From: Planctomycetota bacterium | GTDB lineage: Bacteria > Planctomycetota > UBA1135 > GCA-002686595 | Length of the DNA: 64,000 nt | Direction of reading: 5' to 3' | Assembly: GCA_021413885.1 (NCBI GenBank) | Contig: JAIOPM010000057.1 | Location: 62,001-126,000 of the forward strand | Part shown: piece after piece, positions 1 through 8,854 of the stretch | Layout: each line of letters starts with the position of its first letter | How positions within the stretch are numbered: position 1 is the first letter of the stretch | Notes under the pieces: model-generated | The model's input: only the letters and a program-made list of their open reading frames with translations | What the model was told of the DNA's origin: nothing | Database searches by the model: none | Program-made: the position numbers and the translations under genes

Positions 1-467
1 TGGTTCAACTGGTCGACCGGCAGAGCGTCCGGCAAGTCGCGCTTGTTGAACTGGATGATGTGCGGCATCGTCGCGAGCGACTTGCCGTACTCGCGCAAGT
101 TCTCTTCGAGGTTGCGCAGCGACTCGAGATTTTCCTCGACCATCGAGGCCGACGAGTCGGCGACGAAGACCACGCCGTCGACGCCTTGCAGCACCAGCTT
201 GCGCGTCGAGTTGTAGTAGACCTGGCCGGGCACCGTGTAGATCTGGAAGCACGTGCGCATCCCCGCGACCGTGCCGAGATCGAGCGGCATGAAGTCGAAG
301 AACAGCGTGCGATCGCCGTCCGTCGAGATGCTCGTGAGGTCGCCGCGGTTCTGCGACGGCGCGCGTTGGTGGACCACCTCGAGGTTGGTGGTCTTCCCGG
401 ACATACCGGGGCCGTAGTACACGACCTTGGCGTTGACCTGACGTTGGGCGAAGTTGATTTGGACCAT
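1..467 (-). CDS. mglA: MglA-type small GTPase (3' end off the window)
   Basis: Ras-like GTPase of the MglA family, which in Myxococcus sets cell polarity by cycling between GTP and GDP under roadblock (MglB-type) control. Only the first 155 residues are in the window, of about 195 usual. Visible are the P-loop GPGMSGKT at residues 19-26, the family-typical switch region ending in TVPGQVYY, the stretch KLVLQGVDGVVFVADS, and the base-specificity motif NKRD near residue 142. The start is ATG at 467-465, one base after the stop of the upstream roadblock gene, so translation is probably coupled. It is the last visible member of a four-gene minus-strand operon. The family call is firm. Its cellular role here (polarity, motility, vesicle or envelope organisation) is unknown. 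Confidence 0.95.
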   Translation of the reverse strand, partial: MVQINFAQRQVNAKVVYYGPGMSGKTTNLEVVHQRAPSQNRGDLTSISTDGDRTLFFDFMPLDLGTVAGMRTCFQIYTVPGQVYYNSTRKLVLQGVDGVVFVADSSASMVEENLESLRNLEENLREYGKSLATMPHIIQFNKRDLPDALPVDQLN

Positions 468-468
468 G

Positions 469-981
469 TCAATCCTGCCCCGAACCGGACGGGGAATCAG
501 AGGAACGGTTATCGACGTGAATCAGCCCCGGATCTTGATCGGAAGCGCGAGAAGGCAGCGCACCGCCGGGCAGGCTCTGGGGATCGGAGGAGCTAGCGCC
601 GCGCTCACCCATGCCGCGCAAGATGCGCTGCATGCGGGCGACCGCGGCTTCCATCGGTAGACGCAGCTCGTCCGGACTCGCCCCGCGATCGCAGATCGCG
701 ACCAGCACGGCGCCCGGAACCGCCAACATCACCAACGTGCCGCGCGCGGCGCGCAAGACGACGCGCTGCGGCATGTTCCACGACAGCGGCGCGACCGCGC
801 GCGCGAGTTCGCAGTGCCAACCGGTCGCGAGAGCGGCGAGCGAGTCGATGTCCTCGCGCGTGCCGTCCTGCGGTTCCTCGGCGTGCTTGCCGCGCACGCA
901 CACCGGCACGCCGTCGGGCGCGACCAGCACCGCCAACCGCACGCCGGGGATCTTCGAGAGGGGATCGAGCACTTCGATCAT
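469..981 (-). CDS. Roadblock/LC7-domain protein, likely MglB-like partner
   Basis: Predicted 170-residue cytoplasmic protein. Residues 1 to about 115 read as a roadblock/LC7 fold: the opening IEVLDPLSKIPGVRLAVLVA, then strands around LVMLAVPGAVLVAICDRG, then a helix with MEAAVARMQRIL. The remaining roughly 55 residues are low-complexity and rich in Ser, Pro and Asp. Roadblock proteins dimerise and act as activators or docking platforms for MglA GTPases, and here the GTPase start lies one base downstream of this stop. The ATG at 981-979 overlaps the stop of the upstream gene as ATGA. A role as activator of the neighbouring GTPase is inferred from family and order; no catalytic residue can be pointed to. 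Confidence 0.85.
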   Translation of the reverse strand: MIEVLDPLSKIPGVRLAVLVAPDGVPVCVRGKHAEEPQDGTREDIDSLAALATGWHCELARAVAPLSWNMPQRVVLRAARGTLVMLAVPGAVLVAICDRGASPDELRLPMEAAVARMQRILRGMGERGASSSDPQSLPGGALPSRASDQDPGLIHVDNRSSDSPSGSGQD

Positions 982-2063
982 GACGCCTCTTCCTCGTTGC
1001 CGGCGGAGAGTCCGGCGAGTTCGGTCAACGCGCGACGATGGCGTTCGTCGGGCGCCTTGTGCATCCAGATCGCGGCGGACGCGAGCTCGCCCGGCGAGAT
1101 CAACAGCGTGCCGAAGTCGCCTTCGAGCGAGATCTCGGTCGCTTGGCCGAGCCCGAGTCGACGCGCGGCGCCTGCGCTCTTCTGCACGACTTCGCGCACG
1201 GCGCGCGCATGGCGCTCGGCGGTCGCGCCCTTCGGACCTTGGACGAGCGCGGTCGCGCCGCGCACGTAGACCGACGCGGAGACGCCGGGCTCCGCGACCA
1301 GCCACTGCAAGCGCGGGCGCACCGAGCCGTTGCTCGGCGCCGGCGATTCCGGTCGCGCATCGTCGTCGGCCAACTTGCCGTCCTTTTCGACCTGGCGCAG
1401 AGCTTGGTCGACAGCGGGCGCGCGGTCGGACCGCGTCGAGATCGCGCGGTAACGCGCTTCGTGATGCGGATCGCCCGGTTCGAGCTCGAGCAAGCGCGAG
1501 AGCACGCGTTGAGCGTCCGCCCACGCGCCGATGCGCTCGTAGATCTCGAGCTCGAGCTTCAACGGCGCCGGGTCGTTCGGCAGCAGCTTCTCCGCGGCCG
1601 CCACGAACTCGAGCGCGAGGCGCCCGTCGTCGCGACGCTTGTCGGCGAGGAAGCGTTTGCAGCGCGCCTCGGCGCGGAAGAGTTGGGCGAGACCTTCGCC
1701 GGTCTGCGTGTACCACTCGTTCGCGCACTCCTCGGCGCGCGCGACGCGGCCGGACGCGAGCAACGTCTCGGTGAGTTCGCGGTAGAGCGCGGGACGCGGA
1801 GCCTCGCGCAGTTGGCGATAGAGTTCGCGCGTGCGGTCCTCGCGTTCGAGTTCGCGCGAGCGTTCGACGAGGCGCATCAGCTCCGGATTGCCCGGGTAGA
1901 GCTCGAGGGCTTCCTCGCACACGCGCTCGACCTCGGACATCTCGCCGCGTTGCACGTGCTCGCGCGCGAGCGACAGGTAGTTCTGCACCGTCGCCGAGTC
2001 GGAGAGCATCGAGCGGCGCTCGCGCAGACGCACCGTCGAGAAGATCTTCTGGACGAAGCTCAT
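978..2063 (-). CDS. TPR protein with C-terminal roadblock-like domain
   Basis: 361 residues. After a short basic N-terminus, residues 25 to about 215 are helical TPR-like repeats, for example YLSLAREHVQRGEMSEVERV and later LKLELEIYERIGAWADAQRV. A charged linker (about 220-250) leads to a C-terminal domain (about 255-361) with the alternating strand/helix pattern of a roadblock/LC7 fold, including ASVYVRGATALVQGPKG and GTLLISPGELASAAIWM. No signal peptide or membrane segment. It overlaps both neighbours by 4 bases (ATGA), so it is co-translated with the roadblock and GTPase genes. Probable job: bring the GTPase module together with the membrane TPR protein encoded first. The C-terminal fold assignment is by pattern only. 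Confidence 0.75.
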   Translation of the reverse strand: MSFVQKIFSTVRLRERRSMLSDSATVQNYLSLAREHVQRGEMSEVERVCEEALELYPGNPELMRLVERSRELEREDRTRELYRQLREAPRPALYRELTETLLASGRVARAEECANEWYTQTGEGLAQLFRAEARCKRFLADKRRDDGRLALEFVAAAEKLLPNDPAPLKLELEIYERIGAWADAQRVLSRLLELEPGDPHHEARYRAISTRSDRAPAVDQALRQVEKDGKLADDDARPESPAPSNGSVRPRLQWLVAEPGVSASVYVRGATALVQGPKGATAERHARAVREVVQKSAGAARRLGLGQATEISLEGDFGTLLISPGELASAAIWMHKAPDERHRRALTELAGLSAGNEEEAS

Positions 2064-3145
2064 TGTTTCGTTCCGTCGGCGGTCGTCTGCCACTTCAGCA
2101 ACGCGGCGACATTCGCTTCGACGCGCGCGCGGTTGGGCCAATCGGCGGGCGCGACGTCCAAGCACTCGCGGTAGTCCGCGAGCGCCGATGTGAAGTCGCC
2201 GTTCTCGGTGTGCACGTCGCCGCGCAGGTTCGCGGATTCGGCGTGAGCGAGCTGACGCGCGCGTTCTTCCTCGCGCTGACGATCGGCTTCGGCCTGCGCC
2301 GACACGACCTTTTGGATCGACACGCGCAGTTCGGCGCGCTCGCTCGAAGCCTTCCACATGCCGAGCCACATCGGGTAGGTCTCCATCAGTCCGTCGATGG
2401 AGGCCAAGCGCTCGCGCAACGTCGAGAGTTCCTTCACGTCGGCGACCGGCAACGCGTCGTAGGCGCTCTCGGCCTCGCGCTCCCACCAGTAGAGACCGCC
2501 GAGGACGCCGGCGAAACAGACCGTCGCCAACGCGCGCTTGACGAAGCGCAACGCGCGAGCACGACGCTCGACGACTTGGAAGCGCAAGTCGCGGATCATG
2601 CGCGCGATGTCGCGGCGCGAACGATCGACGAGCAGCGCTTCCTGCAACCAAGTGATCGCGTCCTTCGGCCGATCGGCGGCGACCGCTTCGTTCGCGCGCG
2701 TCAGGTAGCGCTCGAGCAAGCGATCGGACTTGCCGTTGCGGCGCAGCATCGACGCGAGCTGATGTCCGATGCGCTTGTCCGCCGGCATGCGGTCGGCGAG
2801 CAGATCGAGCAACGCGTGCGCGCGGTCGTATTCGCCTCGGTGTTCGAAGAGCACGGCGAGGCGCTTGCCTTCTTGCGCGAGCGGCACGTGGCCTTGCTCC
2901 AACGCTTCGGGGTGCGCAAGACCGAGCACGATCAACGACTCGAGCGCGCGCAGGTCGGTCGGGTCCTGGCCGAGACGATCGACGAGCACGCCGATCGACG
3001 TCGCGACGTCGGTGAGTTCGAATTCGGACTCCGCGCGCTCGACGTGCTCGCGGAAACCTTCACCCGAACGATCGCCGCCCTCGACGGGGCCGGCGAGCGC
3101 TTCCATCACGTCATCGACTTGGGCTGTGGGGTTCGTTTCGGACAC
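2060..3145 (-). CDS. TPR-like protein with one membrane segment
   Basis: 361 residues from a GTG start at 3145, preceded by a purine-rich GGAAGAGAG. A later ATG (codon 14) is an alternative. Residues 1-45 are acidic and flexible. Residues 45-185 are helical repeats of TPR type. A single membrane segment lies at about 204-221 (RALATVCFAGVLGGLYWW), following a basic stretch. The C-terminal part (about 225-350) is helical, Glu/Arg-rich, and ends in another TPR-like pair (SALADYRECLDVAPADWPN). It is first in the operon with the TPR-roadblock, roadblock and MglA-type genes and overlaps the next gene by ATGA. It could anchor the GTPase module to the inner membrane; function otherwise unrecognised. 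Confidence 0.75.
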   Translation of the reverse strand: MSETNPTAQVDDVMEALAGPVEGGDRSGEGFREHVERAESEFELTDVATSIGVLVDRLGQDPTDLRALESLIVLGLAHPEALEQGHVPLAQEGKRLAVLFEHRGEYDRAHALLDLLADRMPADKRIGHQLASMLRRNGKSDRLLERYLTRANEAVAADRPKDAITWLQEALLVDRSRRDIARMIRDLRFQVVERRARALRFVKRALATVCFAGVLGGLYWWEREAESAYDALPVADVKELSTLRERLASIDGLMETYPMWLGMWKASSERAELRVSIQKVVSAQAEADRQREEERARQLAHAESANLRGDVHTENGDFTSALADYRECLDVAPADWPNRARVEANVAALLKWQTTADGTKQ

Positions 3146-3262
3146 GGCTCTCTCTTCCGCCGCCTGGGTTCCGACCGGGGTTTCTTCCCCGAGCGCGGAG
3201 CGAGCGGGCGTCGCGATGTATCGGGCCTCGGACGGGGCCGACCTTGAAGCGATCCAATGAAA
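3146..3262. other. Non-coding leader of the GTPase operon
   Basis: About 117 bases between the terminator-like hairpin of the upstream lipoprotein gene and the GTG start of the TPR gene. The operon promoter should lie here on the minus strand, but I could not pick convincing -35/-10 boxes. Confidence 0.35.
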
Positions 3263-3302
3263 CCGCCCCTCGGGATCCTCGTGTGGGAGGCCCGGGGGGC
3301 GG
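3263..3302 (-). terminator. Strong hairpin, probable terminator of the Ig-like lipoprotein gene
   Basis: Twelve-base inverted repeat: CCGCCCCTCGGG at 3263-3274 pairs with CCCGGGGGGCGG at 3291-3302 with one G-U pair, plus an inner CCTC/GAGG stem. It starts 22 bases after the lipoprotein stop (minus strand) and is followed by only TTTCATT, so the U-tract is weak. Factor-independent or Rho-assisted termination is plausible. Confidence 0.6.
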
Positions 3303-3323
3303 ATCGGTGTCGTTCGGGCGGTT

Positions 3324-6300
3324 CTAGGGAACGATGATCGCAGTGCTGATCGAACCTGAAACGTTGCGGGCCAGGTCCGGCAGGTCGAGCAGGTCGAGCG
3401 CGTCGCCGGTGTTCGGCGGCAGGTTCAACGTCAGGCGGTAGGAGCGCTGGGAGACCTTCTCGACCGCGAGGACGGTCAAGCCGCTGCTCGGCACCCAGTT
3501 GGTGTCGTCGAGCACGAACGCGGAGTCGACGTCCTCGTCGAACAGCACGTCGACGATCTCGCCGTTCGACGACTCGCGCCAGTTGACGAACGCCGACGCG
3601 AAGTCCGCGCCGGTCGAATCACCGCCGACGACCGTGTTGAGGTTCGCATTCGGCGACAGCACGTTGCCGGACACGTCCTCGATGTTGGCGATCTGCACGT
3701 TGAGCGTCGCGCCGTAGTCGAGCTCGACGCCCGAGCCGAGCGTGACGGTCGCCGTGTTGTTCACGCTGTTGTACTGCGCGGTCGCGCCGCTGAGCGAGAG
3801 AGCTTGCGCCCCCATCGTCAGCGTGTAGTTCGACAAGTCGATCGCGGTCGCCTCGGTCACGGGCTCGTCGAATTCGACGACGACGGTGTCGCGGCCAAGG
3901 TTCGAGACGGCGGACGCCGTCGCGGAGGAGACCAACGGACCGCTCGCGTCGGCAGCGGTGACTACGATCGAAGCGGAGCCCGCGTTGCCCGCGAGGTCCG
4001 GCATCGTGAAGTTCAGCACGTCGCCGGTGTTGACGGCGATGCCGAACGTCAGGCCGACGCTGCGCGCGCCGCGCAACGTCGCGGTCGTCGGGTTGACGGC
4101 GCCGATGTCGTAGTTCGCGACGTCGACCGCCTCGACGGCGTCGATCGCTTCGTCGAACTCGAGCACCAACGACGCGGTCGGATCGTCCGGATCGAGACGC
4201 ACGCGGCCGGCGGCGATCGACGGCGCGACGACGTCGCCGGAAACGGGCGAGGCGTTGGTCGAAGGCAGCGAGAGCGCGACGCCTTGGCGCGAACGGATCC
4301 CATCGACCGTCAGGTCGTACGTGGCTCCGGAGAGCAAGCTGTGCGCGTCGTCGGAGTTCAAGCGGATCGTCACCGTGTCGACGCCGTCGAACGAGAAGTT
4401 CGCGTCGCTGATGTCGTAGTCGGTGACGCCGATCGCGATGTTCCAGTTGTCCGGATCCAAGAGTCCCCACGAACCGACGGGTTCGGCGAAGACGGCGACG
4501 ATCTCGTCGTTCTCCTCGCCGGAGATCGAATCGCAGACGGTGGCGAGCCCGTCGAGGCTCGGCTCGTTGGTGTCCTCGGCGGCGATCGAAGTCTCCTCGA
4601 CCGGGAACATGTAGTTGCCCGCGAGGTCGGTCAGACCGAAGACCGAGAGCGTGTGGTTCACGCTCGACACCGCGAAGCCGAACGTCAGCTCGACGCCGAG
4701 CCCGTCGGCATCCGCGGTCGCCGAGGCCGGCACGCCGACCAGAGTGTGCGCGGCGTTGTACACGCGGTAGATCGTGTCGCCGGCGAGGTCGTCGAGCAGA
4801 TCGCACGGCTCGCTGAACTGCACGTGCACCTTGTTCGCGTGAGCCGCCTCGACCCACACCGATTCGATCTGCGGCACGTTGGTCTCGCCGTCGATCGTGC
4901 CGGCGAACGCGCTCGAGCCGACGCCGTTGCCGCCGATGTCCTGCATCGACGCGAACGCGACCTCGAAGTCGGTGTCGTTCTTCAGGTTGATGCCGTCGTT
5001 GCCGTCGAACACCAACGTCGCGGTGCGCGAGGCGGAGTTGTAGGTCACCGTCGCATTGCTCGTGTCGAGCGAGTTGCCGACCGGCGATTCGACGGTCCAC
5101 GAACCCGGGGTCTCGACTTCGCTCTCGACCATGTCGTCGCTGAAGGTGACGACGAGCGTGTCGTCGTTCAGACCTTCGTACGCGTACGCGGTCGCGATCA
5201 CGGCCGACGGCGCCGTCGCGTCGGACGAAGCGACCGAACCCGCGACCGTCGCCGTCATCGTGTTGCCCGCGAGGTCCTGCACGTTCGCGACGTCGATCGT
5301 GTCGGTGCCCGGCAACGCGTAGGCGTCGAGGGTCAAGCGCACCGTCGTGTGGTTCGGCAACAGCGTCGCCGCGGTGACGTTCGAGCCGCCGGAGAACGTG
5401 TAGTTGCCGACGGTCTCCGCGGTGCTCTCCTCGACCGCTTCGTCGAAGACGACGTCGACGGTCTTGCCGGTCGAGTCGAGGTTGCGGTTCTGCGTCGAAG
5501 TCGCGACCGTCGGCACGACGAGTTCGCCGGCGATCGTCGAGGCCGCGGTGGTCACGAAGCTCTCGCCGTCGACGTCGTGCGGCTCGTTGCCGGAGAGCGC
5601 GCCGAACTCGAACGAGGTGCCGTTCGGGAAGTCGTCGGCGAGCGTGACCGTCAGCGTCTTCGCATCGAGGTCGTAGTCGAACGTCGCGCCCGAGAGGTCG
5701 TACGGCACGCCGGTCGGGACCTCGAGCGACCAGAACGTCGCGTCGGCCGCTTCGTCGGGATCGATCGCTTGATCGAAGATCGCCGTGATCGTGTCGTTGC
5801 CGGCGCCGGAGACCGTCGCGAGCTCAGGAACGGACGTGAAGTCGTTCGCGACGAGACTGCCCGCGCTGACCGGCGACGTCGTCGAACCGAGGTCGTTGCC
5901 GTGCGCGTCCTCGAGGCTCGAAAGATCGACCGTGTCCTGGCCGGGCACGACCGGCGAGCTGAACGTCACGCGCAGGACGTCCTCGGCGACCATCTCGGCG
6001 CTGACCGCGAGATCGCCGTCGCTCGACGTGAAGTTCGCGAGCACCGGACAGAAGACCGGATCCATCGACTCGTCGAACGTGAAGTCGATCACGCGGCCGA
6101 ACTCGTCCTCGACGAGGTTCTGCTCGACGCTGACCAACGACGGCGCGCCGGAGTCGCCGGTGGTCGTCGCGTTGACCGCGTCGTCGTCGACGAGCACGTC
6201 CGCGACGCTCTTGACGCTGATCGCGGCCAGATCGAAGTCCTGGTGCAGGTTCGCGTCGGGGCCGGTGGTGATCGTCAGCGTCTGATCGCTCGGATCGAAA

Positions 6301-6827
6301 TCGAACGTCGATCCGGTGAGGTCCATGTCGGTGCCGTCGACCGTCAGCGTCCAATTCGCGACGTTCTCGACCTGCGCTTCCTGCACGTGCGGCCCGCTGA
6401 ACGTGATCTCGATCGTGTCGTTGCCCCAACCCGCGCCGACCTGTGCGTCGTCGACGACCCACGTCGCCATCGACGGATCCGACGTCCCGACGTCGACGTA
6501 GCTCGTGTCGATAGAGCTCTTGCCGACCACGCGCACCCGCGACGACGGCGTCATGATCGCGTTCCACGTCACGGTCGCGGTGTCGCCGACCACGCTGACG
6601 GCGAGCGCGGTCTGCCCGTCGTCGCTGTCGAAGTTGGTCTCGTCGAGGGCGCCCGGCGCGCTGTCGAAGGTCATGACCGTGGTCAGACCTTCCGCGTCGA
6701 GGTCGAGGTCTTGGAGCACCGTCGACATGGAGATCTCGTCCGACGAAGCCCCGGAGCCTCCTCCTCCGCACCCGACGAGCACGAGCGACGCGGACGCGAA
6801 CCAACAAACGCGGCGACCGAGAGACAT
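3324..6827 (-). CDS. Large lipoprotein made of Ig-like (SbsA/Big_5-type) repeats
   Basis: 1167 residues. The start is placed at ATG 6827 because AAGGAAG sits 6 bases upstream; an in-frame ATG at 6848 lacks such a site. The N-terminus (SLGRRVCWFASASLVLVGC) is a lipoprotein signal with lipobox LVGC, followed by a Gly/Ser linker. The rest is about ten diverged repeats of 90-130 residues, each with the theme of a D-rich strand, a phrase like VVEFDEPVTEATAIDLSNYT, then LSGATAQYNSVNNTATVTL, the pattern of bacterial Ig-like domains in S-layer and adhesion proteins. No enzyme signature, so it is probably a structural or adhesive outer-envelope protein. It ends in a hydrophobic strand, STAIIVP. Single-gene unit with a terminator-like hairpin downstream. 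Confidence 0.85.
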   Translation of the reverse strand: MSLGRRVCWFASASLVLVGCGGGGSGASSDEISMSTVLQDLDLDAEGLTTVMTFDSAPGALDETNFDSDDGQTALAVSVVGDTATVTWNAIMTPSSRVRVVGKSSIDTSYVDVGTSDPSMATWVVDDAQVGAGWGNDTIEITFSGPHVQEAQVENVANWTLTVDGTDMDLTGSTFDFDPSDQTLTITTGPDANLHQDFDLAAISVKSVADVLVDDDAVNATTTGDSGAPSLVSVEQNLVEDEFGRVIDFTFDESMDPVFCPVLANFTSSDGDLAVSAEMVAEDVLRVTFSSPVVPGQDTVDLSSLEDAHGNDLGSTTSPVSAGSLVANDFTSVPELATVSGAGNDTITAIFDQAIDPDEAADATFWSLEVPTGVPYDLSGATFDYDLDAKTLTVTLADDFPNGTSFEFGALSGNEPHDVDGESFVTTAASTIAGELVVPTVATSTQNRNLDSTGKTVDVVFDEAVEESTAETVGNYTFSGGSNVTAATLLPNHTTVRLTLDAYALPGTDTIDVANVQDLAGNTMTATVAGSVASSDATAPSAVIATAYAYEGLNDDTLVVTFSDDMVESEVETPGSWTVESPVGNSLDTSNATVTYNSASRTATLVFDGNDGINLKNDTDFEVAFASMQDIGGNGVGSSAFAGTIDGETNVPQIESVWVEAAHANKVHVQFSEPCDLLDDLAGDTIYRVYNAAHTLVGVPASATADADGLGVELTFGFAVSSVNHTLSVFGLTDLAGNYMFPVEETSIAAEDTNEPSLDGLATVCDSISGEENDEIVAVFAEPVGSWGLLDPDNWNIAIGVTDYDISDANFSFDGVDTVTIRLNSDDAHSLLSGATYDLTVDGIRSRQGVALSLPSTNASPVSGDVVAPSIAAGRVRLDPDDPTASLVLEFDEAIDAVEAVDVANYDIGAVNPTTATLRGARSVGLTFGIAVNTGDVLNFTMPDLAGNAGSASIVVTAADASGPLVSSATASAVSNLGRDTVVVEFDEPVTEATAIDLSNYTLTMGAQALSLSGATAQYNSVNNTATVTLGSGVELDYGATLNVQIANIEDVSGNVLSPNANLNTVVGGDSTGADFASAFVNWRESSNGEIVDVLFDEDVDSAFVLDDTNWVPSSGLTVLAVEKVSQRSYRLTLNLPPNTGDALDLLDLPDLARNVSGSISTAIIVP

Positions 6828-7031
6828 GAGTTCTTCCTTGTTGCGCATCGGAAAAAAAGGCCTGGGTGCGACGGGCCGCGGGCCTGAGTCTCCTCACGCT
6901 GCGGACACGATTTGGGCCGGGGACAGGGAACGGAAGGCCTATCGGTCGCTCGGCGGCGCGGCTTGAGATGCGCGAGCGCTCGCCATGCCGCTCCCGCGAC
7001 CGGGACGTCGGCGCAGGGCGGCGGCGTGGTG
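6828..7031. other. Intergenic region upstream of the Ig-like lipoprotein
   Basis: About 200 bases between two minus-strand genes. It contains the ribosome-binding AAGGAAG (minus strand) just upstream of 6827 and a run of seven T (minus) near 6850-6860. I see no further gene or strong hairpin. Confidence 0.4.
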
Positions 7032-8642
7032 TCAGAGGACGACGGGCGCGACCACGCTGGTCGAGAAGTAGAGCTTGCCGCCCGCGCGCGCGGCCGCCTG
7101 CACGGCGAACGTGGTCCCGATCACCGACGGCGAGTTCGCGAGCGGCAGACTGAAGCTCGCTTCGCCCTGCGCGTCGCTCGGCCGCGCGAAAACCTTCGGC
7201 AGCGCCTTGCGATCGATCCACAACGTGCCGATGCAACCCGGGAACGTCTGCGGCCCGTTCGAAGGCACGCCGACGACGAACAAGATGATCGACGAACCCG
7301 GGTGGCGGGACTTCAACGCGAGCGAGCCGCCGTGATGCGGCGCCGCGACGAGTTGGAGGTCGCGCTCGCCGGTGTCGTAGATCCGGAACTCGCCGGTCGA
7401 ACCGAATTGGTTGGCGTGGACGTGCTTCTTGCCGACGACGACGCGCGCGCCGTCGTCCGCCAGCGCGAGCGAGAGCGCGCTGCCGCCGAGATCGACAGCG
7501 AGCACCGGCGCGGCCAGTTGCTTGTCGACGAGCAAGAGCTCCGGCTGCGTGTCGCCGATGCCCCACGCCGCGAACGCCGCGCGCCGGCCGTCGGGCGTCA
7601 CCGCGACCGCCTCGGGGTAGTTCTGCAACGAACCCGGAGGACCGGATTGCACGCCGAACCACGCGCGCGTCTGGCTCGGGCCGTCCCACAGCTCGAAACG
7701 GATCGCGGTCGCCGTGATCGAGTTCCACCAACCGACCGCCCACGTCGAGCCGTCGTCGGAGAGCGCCGCGCGCGTCGCGATCTCGCTCGGCGCGGCGGTG
7801 ATCGTGAACGCGGTGGCGTAGGTCGAGTCGCTCTGGCGCGCGAGCACGCGCAGCCGATTCTGCGCGCCGACCAACAGCTCCGAGCCGTCGCCCGAGAGCG
7901 CCATCGCGTACGTCGCGGCGCCGAGGTTCTCCTGGTGGACGACGAGGCCGTTCGCGTCGAAGACGACCAGCGTCGTGCCGGCGACCAACGCCGTGCGCGA
8001 GAGATCGTTCGTCGCCGCGAGCACGCGCAGCGGACTCTGCGCGAGATCGGCGCGCGTGAGCAACGCTCCGTTCGCGCCGTCGAGCCAATCGATGCGCAAC
8101 GTTCCGGTGTTCGCGTCGGACATCGCCGCGACGACGCGCGTCGACGCCGCGTCGCACGCGAGCTTCGCCGGTCCGTTGCCGACGAGCCCGAGGTCGTGGA
8201 CCCAGCGCGTCGCGAACGTGCCGCTCGCCGCCGCGTCGAGCGCGTCGTGCGCGCGCACCAACGTGCGCTTGTGCGCCGCGTCGCTGACGACGAACTGCGC
8301 GGCGGAGAAGAGCCGATCGGCGCGCTTGCCGCTCGCGACGACGACCGTGCCTTGGGTGCCGAAGATCGAGGAGTCGACGAACTCGGGTTGGATCGCGCCG
8401 GACGGAGCGCTCGACAACACGCCGAGCTCGCTCGCGGTTCCGGAACCGGCCGCCCACACGAGCTCGCCGCCCGCGACGAAGTCGACGCTCTGGGGCAACC
8501 ACGCCTGGGCCGCGGTCGCGGAATGCGTCGAACGCAGTCCGGGTTGGAACGGATCCGCTTGGAACTGCGCGTGCGCCAGGGGCGCTACGAGCAGAGCAAC
8601 GAGGGTCGCGAAACCCTCCCGCCGCGTGGGGAATCGAAGCAT
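7032..8642 (-). CDS. Exported beta-propeller-like protein with lineage C-terminal domain
   Basis: 536 residues from ATG 8642, chosen because it begins a good signal peptide (FPTRREGFATLVALLVAPLA, cleavage after AHA); the reading frame stays open further upstream but without a signal. Residues 30 to about 430 are repeated beta-strand units with phrases such as YAMALSGDGSELLVGAQNRL and AVAVTPDGRRAAFAAWG, the look of WD40/YVTN-type propeller blades. The last 100 residues form a separate domain (GTLWIDRKALPKVF, FSLPLANSPSVIGTTFAVQA, LYFSTS) similar in pattern to the end of the FG-GAP protein at 19303. No catalytic motif seen. Probably secreted or periplasmic; function unknown. Confidence 0.7.
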   Translation of the reverse strand: MLRFPTRREGFATLVALLVAPLAHAQFQADPFQPGLRSTHSATAAQAWLPQSVDFVAGGELVWAAGSGTASELGVLSSAPSGAIQPEFVDSSIFGTQGTVVVASGKRADRLFSAAQFVVSDAAHKRTLVRAHDALDAAASGTFATRWVHDLGLVGNGPAKLACDAASTRVVAAMSDANTGTLRIDWLDGANGALLTRADLAQSPLRVLAATNDLSRTALVAGTTLVVFDANGLVVHQENLGAATYAMALSGDGSELLVGAQNRLRVLARQSDSTYATAFTITAAPSEIATRAALSDDGSTWAVGWWNSITATAIRFELWDGPSQTRAWFGVQSGPPGSLQNYPEAVAVTPDGRRAAFAAWGIGDTQPELLLVDKQLAAPVLAVDLGGSALSLALADDGARVVVGKKHVHANQFGSTGEFRIYDTGERDLQLVAAPHHGGSLALKSRHPGSSIILFVVGVPSNGPQTFPGCIGTLWIDRKALPKVFARPSDAQGEASFSLPLANSPSVIGTTFAVQAAARAGGKLYFSTSVVAPVVL

Positions 8643-8854
8643 GGGAACGCGAGCGAGGAGAGGGGCCTCGCCCGCGAACTCTATCCCGCGTGCCGCGGGC
8701 CGGTCGGAGCCCCACCGCGCCCTTGGCGGTTCGGCGACCATTCACTAGAGTTCTCGCCCCCTCGCCCCGACCGGCGCCCCCCGGCATCCCTCGAACGACG
8801 AAAGAACTTCGCGGTCGGCCGCTCTCCCCCGCGCCGCGGCCGCGCGCGAGCACC
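8643..8854. other. Divergent promoter region between exported protein and gcvT
   Basis: 212 bases separating divergent genes, so both promoters should be here. The stretch is C-rich on the plus strand near 8750-8800. I saw no glycine-riboswitch core or convincing box pair. The open frame through this stretch on the plus strand is not family-conserved GcvT sequence. Confidence 0.4.

Noticed and set aside
3804..6887. Very long plus-strand open frame of about 1000 codons opposite the Ig-like lipoprotein
   Set aside because: Composition is Arg/Asp/Val-rich without repeats or motifs, a mirror of high-G+C codons on the minus strand; the minus frame has a signal peptide, ribosome site and clear domains.
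8690..8854. N-terminal extension of gcvT to 8690
   Set aside because: The extra residues are Pro/Arg-rich and no GcvT has them; family sequence begins at 8855.
8643..8854. Glycine riboswitch ahead of gcvT
   Set aside because: I found no recognisable conserved core or paired aptamers in the leader.
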